The notes under the pieces are model-generated. The model was not told where the DNA came from. It was given only the letters and a program-made list of their open reading frames with translations, and ran no database searches. The position numbers and the translations under genes were made by a program. A DNA stretch of 25,436 nucleotides from Opitutia bacterium (GTDB lineage Bacteria > Verrucomicrobiota > Verrucomicrobiia > Opitutales > UBA953). Shown here piece after piece: positions 5,892 through 14,405 of this stretch. The DNA lies in assembly GCA_947463395.1 (NCBI GenBank), contig CANHRV010000006.1:1-25436 (forward strand), given 5' to 3'. The number at the start of each line of letters is the position of its first letter. Position 1 is the stretch's first letter.

Positions 5892-7937
5892 ATGCCCGAT
5901 TCCAAAAAATCCAAAAAACCCCAAGTAAAAAGCACGGCAGCTCCCGCTAAAAAAGTCGTTAAGACTTCTGCGCCAGCCAAAGTCGTGAGCAAGCCAGCTA
6001 ATCACAAAGTGGTAGCAAAACCATCGAAGTTACCCGTAGCCAAAAAACCTTTGGCACAAAGCACCAAAGTATCACCCGCTACCAAACCAGATGTTAAAGC
6101 GTCTGCCAAAGTGGCCACGAGTCTGCAAAAGCCAACGAATCACCCTGTCGTCTCCAAAGACATCAATGAGAAGGTGCAAGTCCTCGTAGGACTCTCCAAG
6201 AAGAATGGCTTTGTCACTGTTCAAAACATCAATGAGGTTATCCCCGATAGTGCAACAGACCCCGAGTTGATTGAGAATATCATGAACATTCTCGATAATT
6301 TAGAGATTAAATTACTCGATGAAGATGAAGTAGAAATTTATCGCAAAAAAATCGACGAATCTGAAGAGGAAGCCTCTCGCAGCATGCCTGCGGATGCTCC
6401 CTACGACCCCTTCAATGTCTATCTCAAGCAAATGGGGCATAAGCCATTGCTAACGCGTGAACAAGAAGTGGAAATTTCCAAGCGCATTGAAGATACTGAA
6501 TTACGAGCACAAGAATTCCTTTTCTCCTGCTACCTCACACTGCCATACCAACTTGATTTAGCTCTTAAAGTACTGAATAAGGAAGAGCGCTTCGACAAAG
6601 TGGTCATCGATAAGAAGGTGGAGTCTCGCGACGCCTATTACCGCATGTTACCCAAAGCGACCGAGGAGTGCATGAAGTTAAAAGACACTTTAGACAAAGC
6701 CTGGCAAAAATACCTCAATGAGGCCGATGGACCAAAGAAAGCGAAAGCCCGCGACGCTTATAAAAAAATCGAAACTACCGCCAAGATTGGCTGCAAAGAC
6801 ATTCTGCGCAAGTTCTGCTTCAAGATGAAACTCTTTGAAGAGTGGTTGGATCTACCTGAACTTAAAGCTGATCTCGATGACTGTCGTAACCTTGTCGAAC
6901 CAACCCCCGTAATGCGTGGACATGTACGTGCTAAACTCGCTCGCAAACCTGAGATCTCCGCGACACGCGCTAAAGAAATCGAACAACGTTGGCGCCTCTC
7001 TCCCTCCGAACTTCTGCACATCGTTCGCTCGGTGCGTAAGCACTTAGACGAAGCGCAAAAAGCTAAGACCGAGATGGTCGAACACAATTTACGCTTGGTG
7101 ATTTCGATTGCCAAGAAATATCAAAACCGTGGTCTACTCTTCACTGACCTTATTCAAGAAGGCAATATGGGCCTGGTGAAGGCCGTTGAAAAATTTGAAT
7201 ACCGTCGCGGCTATAAATTCTCTACTTACGCAACGTGGTGGATTCGTCAGGCTATCACTCGCTCGATTGCCGACCAAGCCCGTACCATCCGTATTCCTGT
7301 GCACATGATTGAAACCTTGAACAAGGTAATGCAGGTGCAAAAGCAGTTAACACAAGAACTGGGTCACGAACCTACCGCGGAAGAAGTCGCCAACGAGATG
7401 AACATGGCCATCGATCGTGTGCAGCAAATCATGAAGATGGCGCAACAGCCGATTTCCTTGCAATCACCCGTGGGTGATGGTGAAGACACGGCCTTGGGCG
7501 ATTTCATTGAAGACAAGTCAGCGGAAAACCCCAGCGATACAGCTTCTACTCGGCTCCTGCGCGAAAAAATTGATTTCGTTCTTCGTTCACTCGCCGAGCG
7601 TGAAAAAGAAGTTCTTATCTTGCGCTTCGGCTTGCTCGATGGCGTACAACGCACCCTCGAAGAAGTCGGTCGACACTTCAAAGTGACACGTGAGCGTATT
7701 CGCCAAATCGAAGCGAAAGCCCTTCGTAAGATGCGTCACCCCACTCGTATGCGCCAATTGCAAGGAATGTTTGAGGGTGAACTCGACACTTCTGGACCTG
7801 GCTTCGATCAATTCATTGATGCGGAAACGGCTGCCGAGAAATTGGCGGTACCCGAGCAACCCAGTGCCACCTTGGAGGCTTTCCGTCTCAAAGCTCAAAA
7901 CGAATTGCTCAATCACAATCTTCAGCAGCGTCAGTGA
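5892..7937 (+). CDS. rpoD: Primary sigma factor RpoD (sigma-70)
   Basis: Housekeeping sigma subunit of RNA polymerase. ATG 5892, 4 bases after dnaG, gives 681 residues. Residues 1-88 are a Lys/Ala/Pro-rich low-complexity extension not part of the core family. Region 1.1 spans about 90-150 (INEKVQVLVGLSKKNGFVTV), region 1.2 about 168-200 (DPFNVYLKQMGHKPLLTREQE), a non-conserved region follows, and region 2 is near 395-465 with NLRLVISIAKKYQNRGL, FEYRRGYKFSTYATWWIRQA. Region 4 carries VLILRFGL, TLEEVGRHFKVTRERIRQIEAKAL. All core-binding, -10 and -35 recognition elements are present. dnaG-rpoD is the classical macromolecular-synthesis arrangement; rpsU is absent here. The frame is also open upstream into dnaG (to 5778), but that N-terminus looks out of place. 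Confidence 0.98.
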   Translation: MPDSKKSKKPQVKSTAAPAKKVVKTSAPAKVVSKPANHKVVAKPSKLPVAKKPLAQSTKVSPATKPDVKASAKVATSLQKPTNHPVVSKDINEKVQVLVGLSKKNGFVTVQNINEVIPDSATDPELIENIMNILDNLEIKLLDEDEVEIYRKKIDESEEEASRSMPADAPYDPFNVYLKQMGHKPLLTREQEVEISKRIEDTELRAQEFLFSCYLTLPYQLDLALKVLNKEERFDKVVIDKKVESRDAYYRMLPKATEECMKLKDTLDKAWQKYLNEADGPKKAKARDAYKKIETTAKIGCKDILRKFCFKMKLFEEWLDLPELKADLDDCRNLVEPTPVMRGHVRAKLARKPEISATRAKEIEQRWRLSPSELLHIVRSVRKHLDEAQKAKTEMVEHNLRLVISIAKKYQNRGLLFTDLIQEGNMGLVKAVEKFEYRRGYKFSTYATWWIRQAITRSIADQARTIRIPVHMIETLNKVMQVQKQLTQELGHEPTAEEVANEMNMAIDRVQQIMKMAQQPISLQSPVGDGEDTALGDFIEDKSAENPSDTASTRLLREKIDFVLRSLAEREKEVLILRFGLLDGVQRTLEEVGRHFKVTRERIRQIEAKALRKMRHPTRMRQLQGMFEGELDTSGPGFDQFIDAETAAEKLAVPEQPSATLEAFRLKAQNELLNHNLQQRQ

Positions 7938-8344
7938 AAAACTGTGTTGGAATACTCGCTCTCACACTCCTCACGGGGTGTGCGAGCGAGCCATTCCTCG
8001 AGAAGAGTGAGCCCACTTCAAACTCTCCCTTTGCACGTCCCTTCGGAACCTCTTCCAATCCCAGAATTGGCTTTATTGGCAGTGAAGCGATCAAAGGAGA
8101 AGTTGTCCTGATTCAATTACTTCGGGAAAATAGTTCCGCGGAGCTGAAAAGTGGATTTCTTCTGGTGACTCGCAATGCGCAGCTCCAACCCACCTCCATC
8201 CTAAAGGTCAGAGAAGTCAAAGGGATGGCAGCCACCGCGGTCATCCTCCGAGGTCAACCTTCTCGCGACGACGAGGTTGTTTTACCATCGGCGGTCTTGC
8301 TTGAATCTGCTGGCAACCAGTTAAAGCCTCACACCGACTCTTGA
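7934..8344 (+). CDS. Small lipoprotein of unknown function
   Basis: A 136-residue predicted lipoprotein. The signal peptide is MKNCVGILALTLLTGCAS, with lipobox LTGC and lipidated Cys16. The mature part has a Ser/Pro-rich stretch (17-40) and then a mostly beta region containing SGFLLVTRN, ILKVREVKGMAATAVILRGQPSRDDEVVLPS. Alternating hydrophobic strands with glycines suggest a small beta-barrel fold, but I recognise no family. The GTG start overlaps the rpoD stop as GTGA, so the gene is probably co-transcribed and translationally coupled to rpoD. Next comes ychF, 33 bases downstream. Location is likely inner face of the outer membrane or the periplasmic face of the inner membrane. Confidence 0.8.
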   Translation: MKNCVGILALTLLTGCASEPFLEKSEPTSNSPFARPFGTSSNPRIGFIGSEAIKGEVVLIQLLRENSSAELKSGFLLVTRNAQLQPTSILKVREVKGMAATAVILRGQPSRDDEVVLPSAVLLESAGNQLKPHTDS

Positions 8345-8377
8345 CCTTGGGGCCAAGGAACCCCACGTTGCCCTTCT

Positions 8378-9481
8378 ATGTTACAGGTAGGCATCGTCGG
8401 ACTTCCTAATGTCGGCAAGTCCACTCTCTTCAACGCTCTGACACGCTCACGCAAAGCCGAAGCAGCCAATTACCCTTTTTGCACCATTGAGCCCAACGTT
8501 GGGGTGGTCGAAGTACCCGATGTACGACTAGCGGAATTACAAAAAATTGCAGGGACCAAAGTCGTTATTCCAGCGGCCATTGAATTCGTCGATATCGCTG
8601 GATTAGTCGCTGGTGCCTCCAAGGGCGAAGGATTGGGAAATAAATTTTTAGCGAACATTCGGGAAGTCGATGCCGTCGTGCACGTCGTGCGCTGTTTCGA
8701 AAATGATGATATCGTCCATAACATGGGGAAAGTGGATCCTGTTCGCGATATCGGTGTAATTGAAACCGAACTCATTTTAGCCGACATCCAATCCGTCGAA
8801 CAACAACTCGATAAAAATCAGAAAAAAGTGAAGAGTCAGGACAAGGAAGCGATAGAAAATGTTGCTCTCTTAACTCGTTTACAAAAACACCTCAATGAAG
8901 GCCAACCTGCTTCGAGTTTAACGCTTAACGATGAAGAACGCTTACGCGTCAAGACCTACGGACTTCTCTCCAGCAAAGCCGTGCTCTATGCTTGTAACGT
9001 ATCCGAATCGGATTTGGCCGACCCAAGCAAAAATCCCCACGTTTTAGCTGTGCGTAAACATATTGCCCAACAACATGGTTGTGAATCCGTGGTCATTTGC
9101 GCACAAGTGGAAGCGGAACTTTGCGATTTACCACCCGACGAGGCACGTGAATTCTTACAATCTCTCGGAGTCGAAGATTCTGGAGTTTCTGAATTGATTC
9201 GCAGTAGCTACAAACTTTTAGGTTTAGCCACTTACTTTACCGCAGGAGAAAAAGAAGTTCGGGCTTGGACTTTTCGTCAAGGTATGACCGCACCTCAATG
9301 TGCTGGTGTTATCCATACTGATTTCGAGAAGGGTTTTATCAAAGCTGAGGTCGTCGCCTACACGGATTTAATCAAATGCGGTTCAGTGGCTGCGGCCCGC
9401 GACGCCGGCAAGTATCGTTTAGAGGGCAAAGAATATACGTTTAAAGACGGCGATGTAGCCCTCTTTAGATTTGCTAATTAG
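8378..9481 (+). CDS. ychF: Ribosome-binding ATPase YchF (OLA1 family)
   Basis: An Obg-related P-loop NTPase that prefers ATP and binds ribosomes. G1 is GLPNVGKS (residues 8-15), switch region NYPFCTIEPNVGVV, G3 DIAGLVAGASKGEGLGN, and the G4 position reads NVSE rather than NKxD, as expected for ATP-preferring YchF. A coiled-coil segment follows G3, and the C-terminal TGS domain contains TYFTAGEKEVRAWTFRQG and IHTDFEKGFIKAEV. At 367 residues it matches the family (363 in E. coli). ATG 8378 starts exactly at the conserved N-terminus. Directly upstream lies a short palindrome CCTTGG-GG-CCAAGG (8345-8358), with no Shine-Dalgarno near the start. Confidence 0.98.
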   Translation: MLQVGIVGLPNVGKSTLFNALTRSRKAEAANYPFCTIEPNVGVVEVPDVRLAELQKIAGTKVVIPAAIEFVDIAGLVAGASKGEGLGNKFLANIREVDAVVHVVRCFENDDIVHNMGKVDPVRDIGVIETELILADIQSVEQQLDKNQKKVKSQDKEAIENVALLTRLQKHLNEGQPASSLTLNDEERLRVKTYGLLSSKAVLYACNVSESDLADPSKNPHVLAVRKHIAQQHGCESVVICAQVEAELCDLPPDEAREFLQSLGVEDSGVSELIRSSYKLLGLATYFTAGEKEVRAWTFRQGMTAPQCAGVIHTDFEKGFIKAEVVAYTDLIKCGSVAAARDAGKYRLEGKEYTFKDGDVALFRFAN

Positions 9482-9497
9482 AAAAGTAAAACCCGTA

Positions 9498-9524
9498 AGA
9501 AAGGGCCAAAAATCTTCCCTTTCT
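9498..9524. terminator. Inverted repeat after ychF, possible terminator
   Basis: AGAAAGGG (9498-9505) and CCCTTTCT (9517-9524) are perfect 8-bp inverted repeats with an 11-base loop, 16 bases after the ychF stop. The right arm runs on into CTTTG, giving a pyrimidine-rich but not pure T tail. It could end ychF transcription before the cytochrome operon. Confidence 0.4.
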
Positions 9525-9562
9525 CTTTGCTAATCGGTCTTCCCCTGCAACCATTAGCCTTG

Positions 9563-10177
9563 ATGCGTGTCCCATCTCTCATGACCAAGTTAGTTTCGAT
9601 CATTTTTGGTTTGGCTCTGGTTGGATGTAAGCCTGCGCCAAAAATTGTTTCCTATGAGGTAAATTCAGGAACTACACCGGTAGCCCAACCCGCTTCTCCA
9701 GCGAGCGACAACTCCAAGATGCAAGCCAACGCAGCGATGCAAGCGGAGGCTGCTTCTTTCGGTCAACCCAAGTGGCCTGAAGCACCCGCTGGTTGGACAG
9801 TCGGTGCACCGAATGCGATGCGAAAAGGCAGTTGGATTATTCATGGTGAAGGAGAAAAGAAAGCCGAAATGGCCGTGACGGTTTTTCCTGGCGATGTCGG
9901 TGGCTTAGCCGCCAATGTAAATCGCTGGCGCGGGCAGTTAGGCCTTCCACCTGCTGACGAAGCCTCTATTTTAGCCTCCGCTCAACCAGCCCAAGTCGGC
10001 GTCGCTCAAGGTAAGTCTTTCCGCCTTGTCTCAGCCGACGGAAAGCGAAGCACCGTTGCCGTGATTGTTCCTTATTCTTCCGCCAGCTGGTTCTTTAAGC
10101 TATCGGGCGACAGTAGCATTGTGGATGCCCAAACGAATGCCTTTTTAAAGTTCTTAATCCAATCTCAACTCCCTTGA
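9563..10177 (+). CDS. Lipoprotein preceding the cytochrome c biogenesis gene
   Basis: Predicted lipoprotein of about 205 residues. Candidate starts are ATG 9563 (used here) and ATG 9581; both leave the same signal peptide, TKLVSIIFGLALVGCKPAP, with the lipobox cysteine in VGC. After a Pro/Ser/Ala-rich linker comes a globular domain beginning PKWPEAPAGWTVG, with MRKGSWIIHGEGEKKAEMAVTVF split around residues 94-116, then NVNRWRGQLGLPP and a C-terminal SWFFKLSGD. I cannot assign a family name. Its stop overlaps the ccsBA start (TTGA), so both are almost certainly translated from one mRNA, and a periplasmic role in cytochrome c assembly or haem handling is inferred from that context only. Confidence 0.82.
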   Translation: MRVPSLMTKLVSIIFGLALVGCKPAPKIVSYEVNSGTTPVAQPASPASDNSKMQANAAMQAEAASFGQPKWPEAPAGWTVGAPNAMRKGSWIIHGEGEKKAEMAVTVFPGDVGGLAANVNRWRGQLGLPPADEASILASAQPAQVGVAQGKSFRLVSADGKRSTVAVIVPYSSASWFFKLSGDSSIVDAQTNAFLKFLIQSQLP

Positions 10178-13100
10178 ACGAAACCTTTCTACAAAAAGCG
10201 AAGTCTGGAAATCCTTTTTGGGATTTTTTAGCCTCCTTACGATTAACGGTCTGGCTCTTGAGCCTTTCAATGGTACTCGTTTTTCTCGGTACCCTTGAAC
10301 AGGTGCACTGGGGTGTTTGGCACGTACAGAAGGAATACTTCAGTTCTTGGTTTTGTTTCTATCCCTTAGATCCTCAGACTAGTTTTCGCGTTCCCCTTCC
10401 TGCGGGCTTTCTTCTCGGCGCACTTTTATTAGTTAACCTGACCTGTGCACATTTTCGTCACTACAAGCCAGGACTAAAAAATATCGGCATCTCCACGATT
10501 CACGGTGGCCTTCTTCTTCTCCTCGTGGGTGGATTCGTTACGGCGATTTACCAAGAGGAATCGGCCATGGTGATTCCTGAAGGTGAAAGTAGAAATTATT
10601 CCGAAGCTTTTCGTGAATTTGAAATCGCGGTGATTGAAAAAACGGGCACTGGCAAAGACAAGGTCGTGGCGATTCCCGACGCCTTGTTAACGGAGGCCAG
10701 AGAAATCATAACCTTAGGTGCCTCGGGTTTAAAAATCAAAGTTCTCCGCTACTACCCCAATTCAGCTCTACGTGGACAGTCGCAAATGCCTGATGGTTTT
10801 CCCGTAAAAGTTTCTCGCGGACTCGGAGCCGAGTCTCCTTTTGCTCTGAAGCCACTCCCCATTAGTTATAACGACAACATCGCCAACTCGCCTTCGGTCA
10901 TGGTGGAGTTGTTTTTCGAAAATCAATCCTTGGGAACCTGGCTTCTCAATGCACAGCTCACCGAATCATTCGCTCCGCAAACATTTGTCTGTGGGGATCG
11001 TCAATTTGAAATCAGCCTTCGTCGACTTCGCACCTACTTACCCTTCGCCTTGCAACTAAATTTGTTTACTCACGAAAAATACCCAGGAACGGAAATACCC
11101 AAACGTTTTGCGAGTGACGTCACCATTCTAACTGAATCCGCTAAGATTCCTTTCCACATCTCCATGAATCAACCTTTACGTCATGGAGGTATGACCTTTT
11201 TTCAATCAAGTTACGGGCTCACCTCCGCCGGAAAAGACCTCACCGTACTACAAACCGTGCGAAACCCTGGATGGTTAATCCCCTACATCTCGGTTTCCCT
11301 AATGTCTTTTGGTTTGGTTTGGCATTTTGGAGTTTCACTCTTCCAATTCCTCAACCGACGTCGCAAGTCAGCCACTGCTGCGTTAGCGTTGCTCTTCTGT
11401 TTTGTTCCACAAAGTCATTCCACAGAATCACCCGCCAAACCAGCTTGGGACAGTGAAGAGCTTGGGAATATCCCTATTCAGAGCGGCGGGCGGATTATTC
11501 CGATTGAAACATTGGCCAATAGTTCACTGTTACAAATGCGAGCCAGGCGCGAAATTGCGCTGACTGATACCGAAGTCATCGCCTTTGGCAAAAAACCCTC
11601 CACTTGGACAAAAGAAGAAGCGAAAAAAATTGCTGAAGAATTACCTAACCTCAATGAGGTAGCCAAAGAGGCTCTCGAAAAAAGACCCGTACGTATCGAT
11701 GGTAAAAAAATTAAGGCCATTGATTGGATGATTGAAGTCTGTTTCCGAGGACATGTCGCACGTCACTTGCCGACCTTCCGAATCGATCATCCGGTTGTTC
11801 TGAAATACGTTGGCAAAGATCCTGAAAAAACCAAATTCGCCTCTTGGTTTGATGTTCTTAAAAATATTGAATCCATTTCCAAAGCAGCTGACAAATCGAG
11901 ACAAACTCCGCAAGCTGACCGTGACGCTGAGGATCGTGCGATTTTGCAGTTAGAGGCAGCCGCTAAACAGTATGCCCTTCTCAGCATGACTTTTATTCCT
12001 GGTGATTTACCTCCCCAAATTCCTCCCCAAAAAGAATATGATGCATGGCTGTTTTCACTTGGTGCGGCAGCAGAGCAAATGCGCCAAAATGGTCGAACTG
12101 CGGAAGGGGCGCCAAAGTTTGATAAAGAACTTCAGGAAAACCTAAAACTCCTCATCGAGCGTTATCGAGAATTCGCTAAAGATGGATTAATCCGCATCGT
12201 ACCAGGCGTTTCCAACGATCGACTCAGCCCCTGGGATAACCTTGGCAACGCAGTTTTATCCATCGTCGGTGAACCAGGAAAACACCGCGACGCCTTATCC
12301 CCTCAAGGCACTCTAACACGTTACGCCGCTTTTTGTCAGGCTTGGCGTGAAGGAGATGACCAAGCCTGCGCCGAACAAGTCAAAGCTCTTTACCAGTCAC
12401 ATCAAGGAGTTTGGACAGACCGCATCAACGGCGAAGCAGCTTTTAGTCGCCTACAGCCTTTCTATTGGATGCTCATCGTCTATGTCTTTACCTTCTTACT
12501 GGTGCTATGGACTTGGGCCACAGGTAATGACGCACCGAGATCATGGGCCTATGCCTTACTGATTTCTGTCTTTGTCCTTCACACTCTTGCCCTTGGTTAC
12601 CGAATGTGGTTACATGAAAGACCACCCGTAACCAATCTCTACTCTTCTGGAATTTTCATCGCCTGGGGAGCTGTCTTGTTGGGTATCATTCTCGAAAAAA
12701 TTTGGAAGAACGGTATCGGCGCTTCGGCGGCAGGAATCAGCGGATTTCTTTCCCTGATTGTTGCGCATAACCTTGGTCTTTCCGGTGAAGATAATCTAGA
12801 AAGCGTTCGTGCGGTGCTAGACTCCAACTTCTGGCTTTCTACGCACGTGACAACCGTCACCCTGGGATACTCCGCAACTTTTGTCGCCGGTCTCGTTGGA
12901 GCGATTCACCTCTGGCTTCGTGCTTTTAAATCCAACTATCAAGAAGGCGAAGCTGTGGCTCGTGCCGCTTATGGCATTCTCGCCTTCGCGCTAATCATGA
13001 GTTTCATCGGAACAATGCTAGGAGGTATTTGGGCTGATCAAAGTTGGGGAAGATTCTGGGGCTGGGATCCAAAAGAAAATGGAGCTCTCTTAATTGTTTT

Positions 13101-13353
13101 GTGGTGTGCCATTTGCCTACACGCCCGCTGGGGTGGCCTCGCCAAGCGCGATGGTTTGATGCAAATGCTCGTCTTCGGCAATGTCGTGACCAGTTGGTCT
13201 TGGTTTGGCACGAATCTCCTTGGCGTTGGCTTGCATAGTTACGGGTTTACCGAATCGGGTTTTCAATGGCTCTGCATTTTTGCCGCTTCGCAATTTGCCA
13301 TTATCGCCTTAGGTTGGTTACCAGCTCGAGCGAAAACCTTAAGTAACTCATGA
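10174..13353 (+). CDS. ccsBA: Fused ResB-CcsA (CcsBA) System II cytochrome c biogenesis protein
   Basis: Carries haem across the membrane and ligates it to apocytochrome c. Residues 1-400 are ResB/CcsB-like: the first membrane segment follows FWDFLASLRLTVWLL, with others near 70-90, 105-125 and 365-390 and a periplasmic domain between. A long periplasmic section (about 405-760) leads to the CcsA half (about 765-1059) with multiple membrane segments and the haem-binding WWD motif at Trp958-Asp965 (WGRFWGWD, then PKENGALL). Candidate haem-ligand histidines are in VFVLHTLALGY, WLSTHVTTV and GVGLHSYGF. Single-polypeptide fusions are known in Helicobacter, Bacteroides and others. The TTG start overlaps the upstream stop; the gene stop overlaps the next ATG. 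Implies c-type cytochromes and respiration. Confidence 0.95.
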   Translation: MNETFLQKAKSGNPFWDFLASLRLTVWLLSLSMVLVFLGTLEQVHWGVWHVQKEYFSSWFCFYPLDPQTSFRVPLPAGFLLGALLLVNLTCAHFRHYKPGLKNIGISTIHGGLLLLLVGGFVTAIYQEESAMVIPEGESRNYSEAFREFEIAVIEKTGTGKDKVVAIPDALLTEAREIITLGASGLKIKVLRYYPNSALRGQSQMPDGFPVKVSRGLGAESPFALKPLPISYNDNIANSPSVMVELFFENQSLGTWLLNAQLTESFAPQTFVCGDRQFEISLRRLRTYLPFALQLNLFTHEKYPGTEIPKRFASDVTILTESAKIPFHISMNQPLRHGGMTFFQSSYGLTSAGKDLTVLQTVRNPGWLIPYISVSLMSFGLVWHFGVSLFQFLNRRRKSATAALALLFCFVPQSHSTESPAKPAWDSEELGNIPIQSGGRIIPIETLANSSLLQMRARREIALTDTEVIAFGKKPSTWTKEEAKKIAEELPNLNEVAKEALEKRPVRIDGKKIKAIDWMIEVCFRGHVARHLPTFRIDHPVVLKYVGKDPEKTKFASWFDVLKNIESISKAADKSRQTPQADRDAEDRAILQLEAAAKQYALLSMTFIPGDLPPQIPPQKEYDAWLFSLGAAAEQMRQNGRTAEGAPKFDKELQENLKLLIERYREFAKDGLIRIVPGVSNDRLSPWDNLGNAVLSIVGEPGKHRDALSPQGTLTRYAAFCQAWREGDDQACAEQVKALYQSHQGVWTDRINGEAAFSRLQPFYWMLIVYVFTFLLVLWTWATGNDAPRSWAYALLISVFVLHTLALGYRMWLHERPPVTNLYSSGIFIAWGAVLLGIILEKIWKNGIGASAAGISGFLSLIVAHNLGLSGEDNLESVRAVLDSNFWLSTHVTTVTLGYSATFVAGLVGAIHLWLRAFKSNYQEGEAVARAAYGILAFALIMSFIGTMLGGIWADQSWGRFWGWDPKENGALLIVLWCAICLHARWGGLAKRDGLMQMLVFGNVVTSWSWFGTNLLGVGLHSYGFTESGFQWLCIFAASQFAIIALGWLPARAKTLSNS

Positions 13354-13865
13354 ACGATTCGTCCACCGCGCACTGGTTTTGTATCAAATCAAAACCACGC
13401 CAAGAGGCGGTGGCAGCAAGGCATTTAAAAAATTTAGGAGAGGTAGAAGTTGTTTTTCCACGTGTACGACGCACTCGCCGTGGACATGAGAAAAATCAAG
13501 TCGTGATCGAACCACTCTTTCCCGGATATTTATTTATCAAATTTGTCCCTGAAGATTATCACGGCTCCGTGCGCAGTACGCGTGGCGTTCTCCATCTCGT
13601 CAGTAAAAACGGTAAAGCGGTTGAAGTGGATTCCCAAGTTATCGCCGAGCTACAGGCTCTCGGACCTGAAGGAATCCTCTCCTTGCTCGATGCTGAACTC
13701 AAACTTGGCAGTAAAATCAAAGTCATCCGAGGAATTTTCGCTGGCTCAGAAGGTGAAGTAATTAAATTAGCTAACTCACAAAAGCGCATTGCTGTTTTAA
13801 TGTCTCTACTGGGGGCCGAACAAGCCGTCGAATTATCCTCCGAAGACATCGCACCACTGGATTGA
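13350..13865 (+). CDS. NusG-family transcription factor, RfaH-like paralogue
   Basis: A 171-residue NGN-KOW protein that should bind RNA polymerase and affect pausing or termination. The NGN domain (about 7-105) contains HWFCIKSKPRQEAVAARHL, then RVRRTRRGH, EPLFPGYLFIKF and STRGVLHLVS. The KOW domain (about 120-170) has GSKIKVIRGIFAGSEGEVI. EPLFPGYLF and RGV resemble RfaH/UpxY/LoaP more than housekeeping NusG, which normally sits beside secE and rplK; neither is here. ATG overlaps the ccsBA stop (ATGA), so it is in the cytochrome operon. Its target operon cannot be read from the window. It could still be the only NusG of this genome, if the usual locus is rearranged. Confidence 0.88.
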   Translation: MNDSSTAHWFCIKSKPRQEAVAARHLKNLGEVEVVFPRVRRTRRGHEKNQVVIEPLFPGYLFIKFVPEDYHGSVRSTRGVLHLVSKNGKAVEVDSQVIAELQALGPEGILSLLDAELKLGSKIKVIRGIFAGSEGEVIKLANSQKRIAVLMSLLGAEQAVELSSEDIAPLD

Positions 13866-13877
13866 GTGACCATTAAC

Positions 13878-14336
13878 ATGATTCACGATTCTTTAAATCA
13901 GTCTTCGGCTTACGAAAAGCTACACCCACTCTTCCCCCTAGCGTTTGCCTGGTTAAAAAAATTTAATCCGCAAACGCCCGATGGAAAATATCCCATTCAA
14001 GGCGATGACTTGGTGGCTGGCGTACAACGCTATTTAACGAAGCCAAGCGAAGAAAAAAAATGGGAAGCTCATCGCATTTTTGGTGATATCCAAGTCATAT
14101 TCTCTGGTGAAGAAATGTGTGGTCATCACCCTACAACTGCACTCACGAGTATGGAGGCCTATCAAGCGGGCAAAGATGTTGAAAAATTTGCCGCCCCCTC
14201 TGCTGTAACTACCTCACTCCATCTAAGGCCTGGCTATTTCACTATTTTTTATCCTTCTGATGGACACCAACCTGGTGTGATGGCCAAACACCCAACTGAG
14301 GTACTGAAAGTAGTCATCAAATTCCGCTTGGTTTAG
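13878..14336 (+). CDS. YhcH/YjgK/YiaL family protein (DUF386), putative sugar-binding cupin
   Basis: A 152-residue protein of the YhcH/YjgK/YiaL (TabA-like) family, small beta-barrel proteins linked to sialic acid and other sugar metabolism. Family motifs: KYPIQGDDLVAGVQRY, WEAHRIFGDIQVIFSGEE with Glu63 and His65, and YFTIFYPSDGHQPGV with His130; these residues form the metal or substrate site in relatives. ATG 13878 gives the usual start (MIHDSL). GTG 13866, directly after the preceding stop, is possible. It is the last gene of the ccsBA run, only 12 bases after the RfaH-like gene. Its link to cytochrome maturation is unclear and may be only positional. Confidence 0.88.
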   Translation: MIHDSLNQSSAYEKLHPLFPLAFAWLKKFNPQTPDGKYPIQGDDLVAGVQRYLTKPSEEKKWEAHRIFGDIQVIFSGEEMCGHHPTTALTSMEAYQAGKDVEKFAAPSAVTTSLHLRPGYFTIFYPSDGHQPGVMAKHPTEVLKVVIKFRLV

Positions 14337-14337
14337 C

Positions 14338-14372
14338 CTTTTACCCTCTGGCTCTTGGGTATAATTAACTCT
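14338..14372 (+). promoter_or_regulatory. Probable sigma-70 promoter for pyrF-ispD
   Basis: A perfect -10 hexamer TATAAT lies at 14360-14365. The best -35 candidate at normal spacing is CTTTTA (14338-14343, 16-base spacer), which is weak. Start of transcription would be near 14372, giving a leader of about 34 bases before pyrF. A small inverted repeat TACCC/GGGTA overlaps the same region and could help end the upstream operon. Confidence 0.5.
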
Positions 14373-14405
14373 GGCGAAAAAAAGTACAACCCCTAGATAT
14401 GGGTC

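Noticed and set aside
6758..7114. 118-residue minus-strand frame inside rpoD, and similar frames at 7364-7681 and 7587-7916
   Set aside because: Antisense shadows of rpoD codon structure with no family-like motifs or start signals.
8345..8358. Palindrome CCTTGG-GG-CCAAGG before ychF as a terminator
   Set aside because: Two-base loop is too tight and no T tract follows; at most a weak structure in the leader.
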